NCBI RefSeq assembly: GCF_002259795.1
Contig: NZ_MWXA01000006.1
Location: 1 to 64,000, forward strand
DNA length: 64,000 bases
DNA from: Bifidobacterium aquikefiri
Lineage (GTDB): Bacteria; Actinomycetota; Actinomycetes; Actinomycetales; Bifidobacteriaceae
Direction: 5' to 3'
In this document: positions 55,426-64,000 of the stretch, one piece after another
Layout: each line of letters opens with the position of its first letter
Numbering within the stretch: position 1 is the first letter of the stretch
Notes under the pieces: generated by a model
Databases searched by the model: none
Seen by the model: the letters and a program-made list of their open reading frames with translations, nothing else
What the model was told of the DNA's origin: nothing
Program-made: the position numbers and the translations under genes

Positions 55426-55528
55426 CCTCAGTATCGGCTGATAACAGAACTTTCAAACGTTTCAGTACTCGATCATTCGACGCATCATCATCTCTCCCAT
55501 GCATCGGCGAGTGTGAACAAACACAAAA

Positions 55529-55568
55529 ATCCTGCCGTCTCTCATATGAAATGAGAGGCGGCAGGATT
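55529..55568. terminator. Strong two-way terminator between the PBP gene and leuA
   Basis: AATCCTGCCGTCTCTCA (55529-55545) pairs with TGAGAGGCGGCAGGATT (55552-55568); one G-T mismatch interrupts 17 paired positions around a short loop. It lies between convergent genes, and A-run/T-run flanks are present on the left side. Confidence 0.88.
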
Positions 55569-55650
55569 ACACTGCACTGCTACAAGAGACCAGAGTATGC
55601 GACATGGATATCTCACATACAATCGGCCCCCTCGCAGAGGCAAGAGGCAG

Positions 55651-57564
55651 TCACCGCTCGGAACGATTGATTGCTGAGATAATTGCCTTCAGCGAGCTCG
55701 TGGTGATTGACGAATCAATCCCAACACCCCACAGCGTCTGCGAGCCTTCATCGGCACCAATCTTGCATTCGATGTAGGACGCCGCAAGAGCATCGCTGCC
55801 AGCGGTCATGGCATGCTCGACGTAGTCCTGGACCGAGACTCGAATATCCAAGGATTCCAGGGCGTTCAGGAAGGCAGCCAAAGGTCCGTTGCCTTCGCCA
55901 CGGATATTGCGCTCAACGGCCTCTCCACTGCCTCCGATGCCGCGATCCATTACCGAAGCCTGCAGAATCGTATCCGATCCATCTTCGCCCGACATCACCG
56001 AAACGTTGTGAAGCTTGAGCCTTCCCCAACGCACGAGAGACGCATCGGCCTGATCGCTCAATGCGCGGCTTGCAACAGTGCTGGTGCTCCCAGATGCCTC
56101 GACGGGAAGATACTCGTCCTTGAACAGACGCCAGATATCCTCGTCGCGCACCTCGCGCTTCGTCTGATCTGCGTAGTGCTGAACGACTCGGTCGAATTCA
56201 ACCTGTAGACGCTTAGGCAGATCCAGATTGTGGTTCGACTTGAGCAGGAAGGCCATGCCACCCTTGCCCGACTGTGAATTGACACGAATGATTGCCTCGT
56301 AACTGCCACCGACATCCTTGGGATCGATGGGAAGATACGGAACCAGCCAGAGATAGTTCGACAGATCCGCATTGTCTCGCAATGCCGCCTGCTCGCGGGC
56401 CTCGAGACCCTTCTTGATGGCATCCTGGTGTGAGCCAGAGAATGCGGTGAACACAAAATGCCCGGCATACGGATGGCGTTCAGAAATCTTGATCTGATTG
56501 CAGTATTCGACCGTTCGCCGAATCTCGGCCATATCTGAGAAATCAATCTGAGGATCGATGCCCTGAACAAGAAGATTCAAGCCAAGCGTACACAGATCAA
56601 CATTGCCGGTGCGCTCACCATTGCCGAGCAAGCATCCCTCGACTCTATCTGCACCTGCCAAAACGCCCATTTCCGTTGCCGCGACCGCCATGCCCTCATC
56701 GTTGTGTGGATGCAGCGAAAGGACAATCGATTCGCGGTTCTTGAGATTCTTCGAAATGTATTCAACCTCGTCGGCGAACACATTGGCCGTGGTCATCTCG
56801 ACTGTATTTGGCAGATTGATGATCATTGGATGATCTGGAGTCGGCTGAATGATATCGGTCACCGCATCGCAAACCTCAAGCGAGTATTCAGGCTCTGCAC
56901 CCGAGAAGGATTCAGGCGAATATTCATAATAGATATCGGTGTTGCCGGCATCCTTTTCCAAGGATCTGCATAGCTTTGCAGCATCTATTGCCAGCTGCTT
57001 GATACCCGCCTTGTCCTTGCGGAACACCACTTCACGCTGCAACACTGAAACCGAATTGTAGAAGTGCACGACTGCCCGCTTCGCTCCACGAAGCGCTTCA
57101 TAAGTCTTGCGGATCAAGTGCTCACGAGCCTGGGTGAGTACGACGATGGTGACATCGTCAGGAATCAGCTCACGTTCAATCAGCAATCTGATGAAGTCAT
57201 AATCGGTTGAGGAAGCCGAGGGGAAACCGACCTCAACCTCCTTGTATCCCATCTGCATAAGGAGATTCCAAAATCGCAGCTTGCGTTCGGGATCCATCGG
57301 ATCAACCAGCGCCTGATTACCGTCTCTCAAGTCAACCGAGCACCAACGCGGCGCTCTCATAAGTTTCTTGTCTGGCCAGGTTCGTTGCGGATATTCGAAT
57401 GGAACCTGCTTATCGTAGGCCACATATTTATGGAATGGCATCGAGCTGGCTCGTTGCGGTGAGCCTACAAATCGTGCAGGAGGCAGCAGCAGATCATTAT
57501 TACCTCCATTGGAACCTGCAGCTTCGGCTGCTAAATCAAACACAGATGAATGATCGTTATCCAT
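55651..57564 (-). CDS. leuA: 2-Isopropylmalate synthase
   Basis: Condenses acetyl-CoA with 2-oxoisovalerate, the first committed step to leucine. The HMGL-like barrel has RWCSVDLRDGNQALVDPMDP, VEVGFPSASSTDYDFIRLL, LSLHPHNDEGMAVAATEMG with the metal-binding His pair and GCLLGNGERTGNVDL. The C-terminal regulatory domain (from about 520) has LHNVSVMSGEDGSDTI and GPLAAFLNALESL, the leucine feedback domain. At 637 residues it is the long actinobacterial type. AAGGAGGAA lies four to six bases before ATG 57564. The 247 bases upstream hold no gene that I trust. Confidence 0.97.
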   Translation of the reverse strand: MDNDHSSVFDLAAEAAGSNGGNNDLLLPPARFVGSPQRASSMPFHKYVAYDKQVPFEYPQRTWPDKKLMRAPRWCSVDLRDGNQALVDPMDPERKLRFWNLLMQMGYKEVEVGFPSASSTDYDFIRLLIERELIPDDVTIVVLTQAREHLIRKTYEALRGAKRAVVHFYNSVSVLQREVVFRKDKAGIKQLAIDAAKLCRSLEKDAGNTDIYYEYSPESFSGAEPEYSLEVCDAVTDIIQPTPDHPMIINLPNTVEMTTANVFADEVEYISKNLKNRESIVLSLHPHNDEGMAVAATEMGVLAGADRVEGCLLGNGERTGNVDLCTLGLNLLVQGIDPQIDFSDMAEIRRTVEYCNQIKISERHPYAGHFVFTAFSGSHQDAIKKGLEAREQAALRDNADLSNYLWLVPYLPIDPKDVGGSYEAIIRVNSQSGKGGMAFLLKSNHNLDLPKRLQVEFDRVVQHYADQTKREVRDEDIWRLFKDEYLPVEASGSTSTVASRALSDQADASLVRWGRLKLHNVSVMSGEDGSDTILQASVMDRGIGGSGEAVERNIRGEGNGPLAAFLNALESLDIRVSVQDYVEHAMTAGSDALAASYIECKIGADEGSQTLWGVGIDSSITTSSLKAIISAINRSER

Positions 57565-57811
57565 ACTTCCTCCTTTGCCTTGTCAAGACGACACAACGCA
57601 CGCGCATTGTTGCACGTATCAATCGCACATTGTACCCAGTTTGAGCCTGATCATGAGCGGAGTGTTCATTTTCAAGGAATGCGCACGCTCATTGTGAACT
57701 TACTGAAGTAGAAAAGCCGAATAATGGCGATATTCGACCGTCATTTCTGCATTTTCAGCCATATGTACCCAGAGGAGTTCACAATGAGCACCGGTCAGAG
57801 CATTTTGAGGC

Positions 57812-58432
57812 TTAATGGAACAAACTTATTCCTTGACGACCCATGCAATAGGCATTGCCCAGCCAAGTATGGCGCGAATTCGGCCACACGGATGCCAGAC
57901 GCGGCGCATTCTGGCTCATCCATATGCTTGGCACACGTCCGTCAGGACTGCGTGAACCCAAGAGATTGAAACCGTTCTTCTCCAGTAGCCAATTCGGGTG
58001 CTGGGTGGCTATCGACAGACCCTCTTCGAGGGTCAGCGGCAAACGGTCATCGGAATCAATGAGCTTTCTGGCCACATCGGGTTCTCGATTCACGTACGCG
58101 GTTCCGGTATGAGGGTCGATCACAATGTAGAACGGCCCCTCAGGAGGCTCAAAGCCATGCTGAGGCGTAAACGAGATGATGTCCCGAGGCGGCAGTGTCG
58201 TGAAGCCGGCCATACGGTTGATACTCGTGCGTGCGATCAAGGATTCGGGAGAAACCAGCTCCCGAGTCGGCACCAGAACAAAGCCGATTGTCAACTCACT
58301 GTCCTCAAGGGCATGAATGATCGGTTTCGCCAGTGCTCTAAATGCCGAATCGCTCATGTCGGCAACGTCGGGGTATCCAAGCGCAACGATGCGATCAAGT
58401 TGCCTCTGCGCCTCATCCGATGCTCTCGACAT
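57812..58432 (-). CDS. DUF5701 family protein
   Basis: A 206-residue soluble protein. The segment FTPQHGFEPPEGPFYIVIDP, with RKLIDSDDRLPLTLEEGLSI and SRSPDGRVPSIWMSQNAPRL, is like the actinobacterial DUF5701 family, which has no known function. The first 60 residues are helical (SRASDEAQRQLDRIVALGYP). ATG 58432 has GAGGGGAA seven bases upstream; the longer frame to 58471 is excluded. It lies on the same strand between leuA and asd but with gaps of 177 and 247 bases, so it is probably transcribed alone. Confidence 0.8.
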   Translation of the reverse strand: MSRASDEAQRQLDRIVALGYPDVADMSDSAFRALAKPIIHALEDSELTIGFVLVPTRELVSPESLIARTSINRMAGFTTLPPRDIISFTPQHGFEPPEGPFYIVIDPHTGTAYVNREPDVARKLIDSDDRLPLTLEEGLSIATQHPNWLLEKNGFNLLGSRSPDGRVPSIWMSQNAPRLASVWPNSRHTWLGNAYCMGRQGISLFH

Positions 58433-58609
58433 GTTGATTCCCCTCACCGATGCAATACAACAATATAACATCCAAGTCTCATGCGGTCCCGAGCCAACCC
58501 GAACCTACAAACAATACGATGTGCCTTTCAGTACACCCCACGGCAGCAATCCATGCAATGCACCTCAAAGCACATCGTAACTCAATGCTTGAAAGTCAGT
58601 GTCTATGCC

Positions 58610-59674
58610 TCACAGCTTGAAATACTTATCTGCAATGATCTCGGCAATCTGAATGGCATTCAGAGCGGCTCCCTTGCGCAGATTGTCGCTGGTTATAAAC
58701 ATGGAGAGACCCTTGCGACCAGGGACAGCCTGATCCTGACGGATTCGCCCAACGAAGCTGACATCCTTTCCAGCCGCCTGCAACGGGGTTGGAATATCGG
58801 TGATGGTCACGTTCTGAGCCTTGGCAAGCACTGCTCGGGCATCATCAGGAGTCACGTCATGTTCGAATTCGGCATTGACACTCATACCGTGTGCCGTAAA
58901 GACTCCGACTCGAACGCAGGTGCATGATGCGGCGAGCTCTGGAAGATGAAGGATCTTGCGACTCTCGTTGCGCAGCTTCTGCTCTTCGTCCGTTTCTTCG
59001 CTTCCATCATCAACGATTCCTCCAATGAAAGGCACAACATCGAAAGCGATGGTGCGCGCAACCTTGGTCGGTTTCGGAAAATCGATGGCAGAACCATCGA
59101 AAACGAGCTTGTCGGCACCCTGATCCAGCGCGGCCTTGGCCTCATTCATCAATTGCAGCGCACCTGCGCGACCTGCACCGGAGACTGCCTGATATGACGA
59201 CACGATGAGTCTGCTCAGGCCAAATGCATCAGAAAGTGGCTTCAGCACTGGCATGCAGGCCATGGTCGTGCAGTTTGGATTGGCAACTATCCTGTTGGGA
59301 ATATCGTCGAGATCGTCTGGATTAACTTCGGAAACGACCAGCGGCACATCGTTATGCAAACGCCATTGCGAAGAATTGTCGACAACGAATGCTCCTTTTT
59401 CGGCAAAACGTGGTGCCCACACCTTCGAGGTACCGCCGCCCGCAGAGAAAATGGCAATGTCGATACCGCTCAGGTCGGCCTTTGCAACGTCTTCGACTGT
59501 GATCTTCCTATCACACCATTCCAACACCGTACCTGCTGAGCGGGCAGAGGCAAGAAAACGCAGATTCTTTACCGGGAACCTGCGATCTGCCAGGATGCGG
59601 CGCATAACCATGCCGACCTGGCCCGTGGCTCCGAGTACGGCTACATTGATTCCCTGTTCATTGATTAAGGTCAT
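58610..59674 (-). CDS. asd: Aspartate-semialdehyde dehydrogenase
   Basis: Reduces aspartyl phosphate to the semialdehyde on the way to lysine, threonine and methionine. The NADP fold reads NVAVLGATGQVGMVMRRILA; the catalytic cysteine is in RIVANPNCTTMACMPVL; SSYQAVSGAGRAG and CVRVGVFTAHGMSVNAEFEH follow. At 354 residues the length is normal. The ATG at 59674 begins one base after the aspartokinase ACT-gene stop; AGGAC is the nearest ribosome site, and an ATG 21 bases upstream is an alternative. Operon order is catalytic aspartokinase, ACT subunit, asd. Confidence 0.96.
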   Translation of the reverse strand: MTLINEQGINVAVLGATGQVGMVMRRILADRRFPVKNLRFLASARSAGTVLEWCDRKITVEDVAKADLSGIDIAIFSAGGGTSKVWAPRFAEKGAFVVDNSSQWRLHNDVPLVVSEVNPDDLDDIPNRIVANPNCTTMACMPVLKPLSDAFGLSRLIVSSYQAVSGAGRAGALQLMNEAKAALDQGADKLVFDGSAIDFPKPTKVARTIAFDVVPFIGGIVDDGSEETDEEQKLRNESRKILHLPELAASCTCVRVGVFTAHGMSVNAEFEHDVTPDDARAVLAKAQNVTITDIPTPLQAAGKDVSFVGRIRQDQAVPGRKGLSMFITSDNLRKGAALNAIQIAEIIADKYFKL

Positions 59675-59675
59675 T

Positions 59676-60257
59676 TCAGCGTCCTGTTCCTCCATAGACA
59701 ACGGCTTCAACCTGATCTGCATCAAGCTTGAATGCAGTGTGAATAGCGCGCACGGCATTGTCAAGTTCCCGCAGCGGCACCAGTGCGGAAATGCGGATTT
59801 CCGATGTTGAAATCATCAGCACATTGATGTTCTCATCACTCAAGGCACGGAAATAGGTGGCAGTGATGCCAGAGTGATTCTTCATCCCCACACCTACCAG
59901 GGTCACCTTTCCCACATCAGGATTAACATCGATGCCAGCTGAGTTCCACTCTTTATTCTCGCGGCGCTCAAGAATTTCGGTGACTGCCTTGGTCTGCGAC
60001 TCAGGCATGGTGAATGAGATATCGGCAGTGCCCGTTTCTGCGCCTGCCTGCACAATCATGTCAATGTTGATGCCGCCTTCAGCAAGTACTGTGAATAGTT
60101 CCGCAGCAACGCCTGGGCGATCGGGAACGGCACGCAGCGTCACCTGAGCCTCAGTGCTGTCGTGTGCAACTCCTGAGACGACAGGCGACTCAGGTCCGTT
60201 CAGATCGGGGAAGAGTTCCCCCATGGACTTACCGGCTTCTGTGTTAGTCATATTCAT
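59676..60257 (-). CDS. Aspartokinase regulatory (ACT) subunit, separate gene
   Basis: The 193 residues hold two ACT domains: AQVTLRAVPDRPGVAAELFT with GGINIDMIVQAGAETGTADI, and KVTLVGVGMKNHSGITATYF with NINVLMISTSEIRISALVP. This matches the C-terminal half of actinobacterial LysC, where lysine and threonine bind for feedback control. There is no kinase domain here; the catalytic part is a separate gene 123 bases upstream. The N-terminal 40 residues are a non-ACT leader. Together they replace the single LysC protein with internal second start found in Corynebacterium. Confidence 0.88.
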   Translation of the reverse strand: MNMTNTEAGKSMGELFPDLNGPESPVVSGVAHDSTEAQVTLRAVPDRPGVAAELFTVLAEGGINIDMIVQAGAETGTADISFTMPESQTKAVTEILERRENKEWNSAGIDVNPDVGKVTLVGVGMKNHSGITATYFRALSDENINVLMISTSEIRISALVPLRELDNAVRAIHTAFKLDADQVEAVVYGGTGR

Positions 60258-60380
60258 TGTGCCTTTGTTGTCTTGCTGATACTGCTGATGCTACTGGTGT
60301 TCGAAGTGTTCATGAGTCCTTGGCCTGATTCGTCATTCAGGTTCTACCCACTCATTGTGGTACATCACTGCCACAGGAAA

Positions 60381-61142
60381 TCAAACGTTCGGAATGCGAG
60401 ATGGATTCACATCCTGAGGAAGAATCAGGGTTCCCGGACGATGCGAGAACGAGCTGCGCACATGCAGCGGCATACTGAATCTTCGCGCATATTCCACACA
60501 ACGCAGGGCAAGCACCTTGGTTCCCGCCGCTGCCATTTCCATCATCTCATCGTACGACAAGGTCGGAATGCGGCGAGCGGTCGGAACGATGCGAGGGTCC
60601 GCCGTGAATACACCGTCCACATCCGTATATATTTCGCAAACGTCGGCGCCAAGAGCCACTGCCAGAGCAACGGCGGAGGTATCCGAGCCACCTCGACCAA
60701 GCGTGGTGGCGTCGCCTTCGGTGCTTACTCCCTGGAACCCGGCAACAATGCCGACGTTGCCCTTCGAAAGTGCCCGCGCCACGCGCTGTGGCTTCACCGA
60801 ACGAATGTGCGCAGCGCCATATCGCGCATCGGTCACGAAACCTGCCTGTGAACCGGTGAATGAATAGGCCCTATCCCCCTGAGCATGAATGGCCATGGCA
60901 AGCAGACTCATGGAGATTCGTTCGCCTGCGGTCATGAGCATGTCCATCTCGCGTGCAGGCGGATTGGAATCGATATCCATGGCCTGATCGATCAGGTCGT
61001 CAGTGGTGTCTCCCATTGCAGAGACCACCACGGCAACATCGTTCCCCGCCTTTTTGGTAGAGATGATCCGTTTGGCGACTCTTTTGATCGAATCTGAATC
61101 CGCAACGGAGGAGCCGCCATATTTCTGAACGATAAGTGACAC
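60381..61142 (-). CDS. lysC: Aspartokinase catalytic subunit, separate gene
   Basis: Phosphorylates aspartate, the first step to lysine, threonine, methionine and diaminopimelate for the wall. Only the amino-acid-kinase domain is present: [60 protein letters not shown] and [19 protein letters not shown]. It stops at 253 residues, just where ACT domains would begin in a full-length LysC. The stop is a normal in-frame codon, and the ACT part has its own start, so this is a real split and not a visible frameshift. Bifidobacteria commonly carry this form, as far as I recall. Confidence 0.93.
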   Translation of the reverse strand: MSLIVQKYGGSSVADSDSIKRVAKRIISTKKAGNDVAVVVSAMGDTTDDLIDQAMDIDSNPPAREMDMLMTAGERISMSLLAMAIHAQGDRAYSFTGSQAGFVTDARYGAAHIRSVKPQRVARALSKGNVGIVAGFQGVSTEGDATTLGRGGSDTSAVALAVALGADVCEIYTDVDGVFTADPRIVPTARRIPTLSYDEMMEMAAAGTKVLALRCVEYARRFSMPLHVRSSFSHRPGTLILPQDVNPSRIPNV

Positions 61143-61252
61143 ATCAATCCAATCTCACAGCCGAACTCAACAGGCACGACATTTTCTCTTCAGTTTCAAC
61201 GATTATACATTCCGCATGGGCAAACATGACCATGATGTCCAGAAGAGCTCGT

Positions 61253-61855
61253 TTACGCCGGACGTCTGCCCGATAAGGCACGACCAAGCGTGACCTCGTC
61301 GGCATACTCCAAGTCGCTGCCGACCGGCAGTCCACTCGCCAGACGTGTCACCTTCAGCTCCAGTGGAAGCAGCAATCTACTGAGATAGGTAGTTGTCGCC
61401 TCACCCTCGATATTCGGATCGAGCGCAAGAATGATCTCCTTCACCTCATCGGTCTTGAGACGTTCGAGGAGGCTTGGAATTCTCAAATCAGCCGGACCGA
61501 TGTTTGACATCGGATTGATCGCGCCGCCGAGAACGTGATACACGCCCTGGAACTCACGAGTGCGCTCGATGCTCATAACATCCTTCGGCTCTTCCACCAC
61601 ACATATCGTACTGTGGTCGCGACGAGGATCCGAGCATATCGAGCACGGGCTGCTCTCGCATACGTTTCCGCAGATTTCACAGAAGCGCACCCTTGCCTTG
61701 ACCGTGGTGATGGCATCGGCAAGTTCCTGTGCCTCCTGCTGGTCTGCGCCAAGCAGATAGAACGCTATTCTCTGCGCACCTTTTGGGCCGATGCCAGGCA
61801 GCCGAGCGAAGGAATCTATCAGTTGCTGAATTGCGCCATCATAAGCGAGTGCCAT
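61253..61855 (-). CDS. recR: Recombination protein RecR
   Basis: RecF-pathway protein that works with RecO to load RecA at gaps. It has the helix-hairpin-helix region [17 protein letters not shown], the zinc finger [20 protein letters not shown], and the Toprim part [20 protein letters not shown]. At 200 residues it has the usual length. Its ATG overlaps the dnaX stop (TAATG), so it is coupled to dnaX, the common arrangement. Confidence 0.96.
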   Translation of the reverse strand: MALAYDGAIQQLIDSFARLPGIGPKGAQRIAFYLLGADQQEAQELADAITTVKARVRFCEICGNVCESSPCSICSDPRRDHSTICVVEEPKDVMSIERTREFQGVYHVLGGAINPMSNIGPADLRIPSLLERLKTDEVKEIILALDPNIEGEATTTYLSRLLLPLELKVTRLASGLPVGSDLEYADEVTLGRALSGRRPA

Positions 61856-64000
61856 TAATCATTCCCCTGTGCGTGCTGTTGGCTGTTGCGACGTTGTTGG
61901 ATATTCCTTGGATTCTGCGGATCATCTGCGGCAAATTCTTCGATTTTCTTCACATTGAACAGCTGTTTGATGTCGTCCAGCTTCAGCGACTGATCAGTGT
62001 TGAGGGCCGGATCATCCATGGAGTAGGTGTCTTGTGAAGGATCTATAGGAGTCTCACGCTGTAGGACTGCCGTTCGCGCGGCCAGTTGTTGCACATGATG
62101 AACGGATCTGGTCTGCGTCTTCGGGGGTTGGTCACGCTGATTGGCACTCTGGGATTGCACCGAGTCAGATCGCCCCAAATCAGGTCTCGCTGTGCCGGAT
62201 TCTACCTTATCGGAACCCGCAGGGTCAGCGTTTATGGTATCGGGTTGTTCTGTGTCAGCTGGCCCCGTCTGCGACGGTGCCAGGCTTGACGATGCGACGT
62301 TTTTCGGGGCCCACGGGTCAACCGAGTCATTCATGTCTGGCAAGGCCACATGTTTCGTATGCTGGGCAGATCGGGAATGTGCCAAGGGCTTGTTGATGGC
62401 AGAACCAAGATTCGATGCCGAGAGACCAGCCTTCTGCAGGGCAATCTGCCGTTTGACATTCGCCACCTGTTCAGGCGACATTCTGCGAGTCGAAGCGACC
62501 TTCTCGCCATTTGCCGCAAGCCCAGATGGGAAAATCATGGTTTCAGAGTCAAATGCCTCTTGAACGGCGTGCATCACGATCTTGGGAACGCTCGTCTGCC
62601 CGTGCACTGATTCCCGAGACACCGCAAGGGCAAATGCATGCTGGCTGAGTGGGACGTTGAATGTCATCAACAGCCGTTTTCTGCCCTGTGGAGCATCGAT
62701 AACCGCCACAGTCGGAACCTTATCCCTGCTCACATATGCCCTGACATCGCTTGGAAGGCTCGTTACCACAGCATCCCAACGCTCGTCGGGGCTGGCATTG
62801 TTCATGATCTTGGTTTCGGCAGCCGTTGCGCTTTGCACTTCGTCTGATTCACCGGTACGCTCCGCGTCATTCACGGCGTTCGTGCTGCCGGCTCTCGCGC
62901 CATCATCACTCTCGATGCTGTTGGCGTTACCATCGGCAGCATTCGCATTACCAACGTTACCTGCATTGTCAGCATCGCTCGCATTACGCGTCCGACCCGA
63001 GTTTTCCACCTCAGTGCCACGACTCTCATTCTTGACCGGCGTCTCGGATATCGCGGCAGGTGACGAGGCAGTTCCTTCGGCACGACGTTCAGAGCCGATA
63101 AAGCCTGCGCCGTTTCGAGGCATGGAACTCTGCCTGTGTGCATTGTCTCTCTGGCCAGCGTGCTGCAAAACCTTGTTCGTTGCAATTGCCTGTGCCTTGG
63201 TCTGAGGATGCAGTTCATCCGCTCTCATGGCCAACACCCTTGCAGCAAGGAGTTCGAGCCGCATTCTAGGCGAGATGGCACCATTCATATTCGACAAGGT
63301 CATATTGATGGCATCTGCAATGTCGTTCAACGCATGCAGACCCAACGAAGCGCTCTGGTGCTGCAATTGCGAAAAGCTTTCATTGCCGTCGTCCAGTTCA
63401 AGCACTGACTGAGCCTTGGAACCGCTCACTGCAACGACCAAAAGATCACGAATTCTCGAGAGCAGATCCTCAACGAAACGTTTGGGATCAAATCCGCCAA
63501 TAACAACCTTTTCAATCACAGCATACAGAGCTTCGCCATTCTGCTGGGCTATGGCATCAATGGAGTCCGAAATCATGGCATCTGGAGTAAAGCCAAGCAA
63601 CGCACTGGCTGCCTCGTGGGTGATCACACCATCCTCTGCGCCTACCATCAGCTGATCAAGCACGGACATCGTATCTCGAACAGATCCGCCACCCGCACGC
63701 ATGGCAAGACGCAGCACCCCCGCTGCCGGCTTCACCTGTTCCTTCTCACATACTTGCTCGAGATATGGTCCCATAACCTCGGGCGGCACCAGGCGGAATG
63801 GATAGTGATGAGTCCTTGAGCGAATTGTGCCGATGACCTTTTCAGGCTCAGTCGTTGCAAAAATGAAGATGACATGCTCAGGCGGTTCCTCAACGATTTT
63901 GAGCAGCGCGTTGAAACCTTGGCTCGTGACCATATGTGCTTCATCAAGGATGAATATCTTATAGCGATCTCGTGCGGGTGCAAAGCCTGCCCGTTCTCTC
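61855..64000 (-). CDS. dnaX: DNA polymerase III subunit gamma/tau, 5' part outside the window
   Basis: The frame is open to the window edge, so the start and P-loop are missing. Visible at the N-terminal side are [20 protein letters not shown] and [20 protein letters not shown] with the sensor region [19 protein letters not shown]. The AAA+ lid and collar continue to about residue 260. Then follow about 350 low-complexity residues (Asn/Ala/Ser/Glu-rich, e.g. [17 protein letters not shown]) typical of actinobacterial tau. It ends overlapping recR. Clamp-loader partner HolB is at 43306-44574. Confidence 0.95.
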   Translation of the reverse strand, partial: RERAGFAPARDRYKIFILDEAHMVTSQGFNALLKIVEEPPEHVIFIFATTEPEKVIGTIRSRTHHYPFRLVPPEVMGPYLEQVCEKEQVKPAAGVLRLAMRAGGGSVRDTMSVLDQLMVGAEDGVITHEAASALLGFTPDAMISDSIDAIAQQNGEALYAVIEKVVIGGFDPKRFVEDLLSRIRDLLVVAVSGSKAQSVLELDDGNESFSQLQHQSASLGLHALNDIADAINMTLSNMNGAISPRMRLELLAARVLAMRADELHPQTKAQAIATNKVLQHAGQRDNAHRQSSMPRNGAGFIGSERRAEGTASSPAAISETPVKNESRGTEVENSGRTRNASDADNAGNVGNANAADGNANSIESDDGARAGSTNAVNDAERTGESDEVQSATAAETKIMNNASPDERWDAVVTSLPSDVRAYVSRDKVPTVAVIDAPQGRKRLLMTFNVPLSQHAFALAVSRESVHGQTSVPKIVMHAVQEAFDSETMIFPSGLAANGEKVASTRRMSPEQVANVKRQIALQKAGLSASNLGSAINKPLAHSRSAQHTKHVALPDMNDSVDPWAPKNVASSSLAPSQTGPADTEQPDTINADPAGSDKVESGTARPDLGRSDSVQSQSANQRDQPPKTQTRSVHHVQQLAARTAVLQRETPIDPSQDTYSMDDPALNTDQSLKLDDIKQLFNVKKIEEFAADDPQNPRNIQQRRNSQQHAQGND

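Noticed and set aside
57784-57969. Small plus-strand frame with a good AGAGGAG site
   Set aside because: Most of it runs antisense through the DUF5701 gene and its protein resembles nothing. The ribosome site could be chance; kept only as a note.
61855-64000. A programmed frameshift site in dnaX as in E. coli
   Set aside because: I saw no A-rich slippery run followed by a hairpin in the visible part. The frame is continuous, so only tau is supported.
1-64000. CRISPR arrays, tRNA or rRNA genes
   Set aside because: The repeats found are palindromic and dispersed, without regular spacers. No cloverleaf or rRNA sequence was recognised in the intergenic gaps; short tRNAs could be missed by eye.

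Overview
The window looks like a chromosomal stretch of a Bifidobacterium-type actinobacterium with moderate GC. This is an inference from gene content: DUF3039 and DUF177 proteins, the coaD/DUF177/rpmF/rnc cluster, an RdgB next to RNase PH, an inositol-phosphate synthase, an aspartokinase split into catalytic and ACT genes, and a lysine-tailed TopA. I could not run a species assignment. Most genes have clear Shine-Dalgarno motifs (AGGAG type); a few (cysS, coaD, the Pr6Pr gene) may be leaderless.

Layout: 1-1280 is an accessory edge with the 3' part of an IS256-type transposase, its right terminal repeat, an AT-rich gene remnant and a small HTH protein. 1315-15918 is a mixed core: enolase, pyrophosphatase, a universal stress protein, a fluoride-riboswitch-controlled pair of Fluc/CrcB channels, a TetR regulator, NhaA, a pyrimidine-dimer glycosylase, TM2 and PNPOx-like proteins, an AEC transporter, RdgB, RNase PH, a Pr6Pr membrane protein, nicotinate phosphoribosyltransferase, an aldo/keto reductase and DUF3039. 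16045-19483 is coaD, a coiled-coil protein, DUF177, rpmF and rnc. 20462-22992 is ilvBN. 23290-29343 holds an ABC-F ATPase, a glutamine amidotransferase, cysS and rsmD. 29455-36174 carries a niacin-permease-like MFS gene, the rpsP-khpA-rimM-trmD operon, an EEP-family protein and ffh. 36463-49584 carries a pyruvate oxidase, recG, a C69 dipeptidase, a PEBP protein, the topA-tmk-holB operon and a PAP2 phosphatase. 50196-64000 has the SRP RNA, glf, inositol-3-phosphate synthase, a class A PBP, leuA, a DUF5701 protein, the split aspartokinase with asd, recR and a partial dnaX.

Functional links: both SRP parts are present (Ffh protein and its RNA, about 14 kb apart). Replication and repair genes are holB, dnaX, recR, recG, topA, rdgB and the dimer glycosylase. 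Amino-acid synthesis genes are ilvBN, leuA, aspartokinase and asd. Niacin uptake (niaP-like) and use (pncB) are both present. Pyruvate oxidase would make acetyl phosphate and H2O2 in air.

The most unusual content is intergenic. Three copies of a roughly 0.55-0.65 kb non-autonomous element were found (19521-20110, 25451-26109, 49617-50169). Two have matching terminal inverted repeats GGGYTATWGGCRCAG. One has an exact 7-8 bp target duplication. All keep the first codons of a zinc-finger transposase and carry arrays of GAGCGAGCGCAGCGAGTC hairpins. One copy is nested in a second, smaller inverted-repeat family whose core is CACAAAACTCGAAATC. Other regulatory-looking DNA includes 11-bp-phased repeats before pyruvate oxidase, a perfect 29-bp-arm palindrome after rsmD, and a 16-bp palindrome over the likely coaD promoter.
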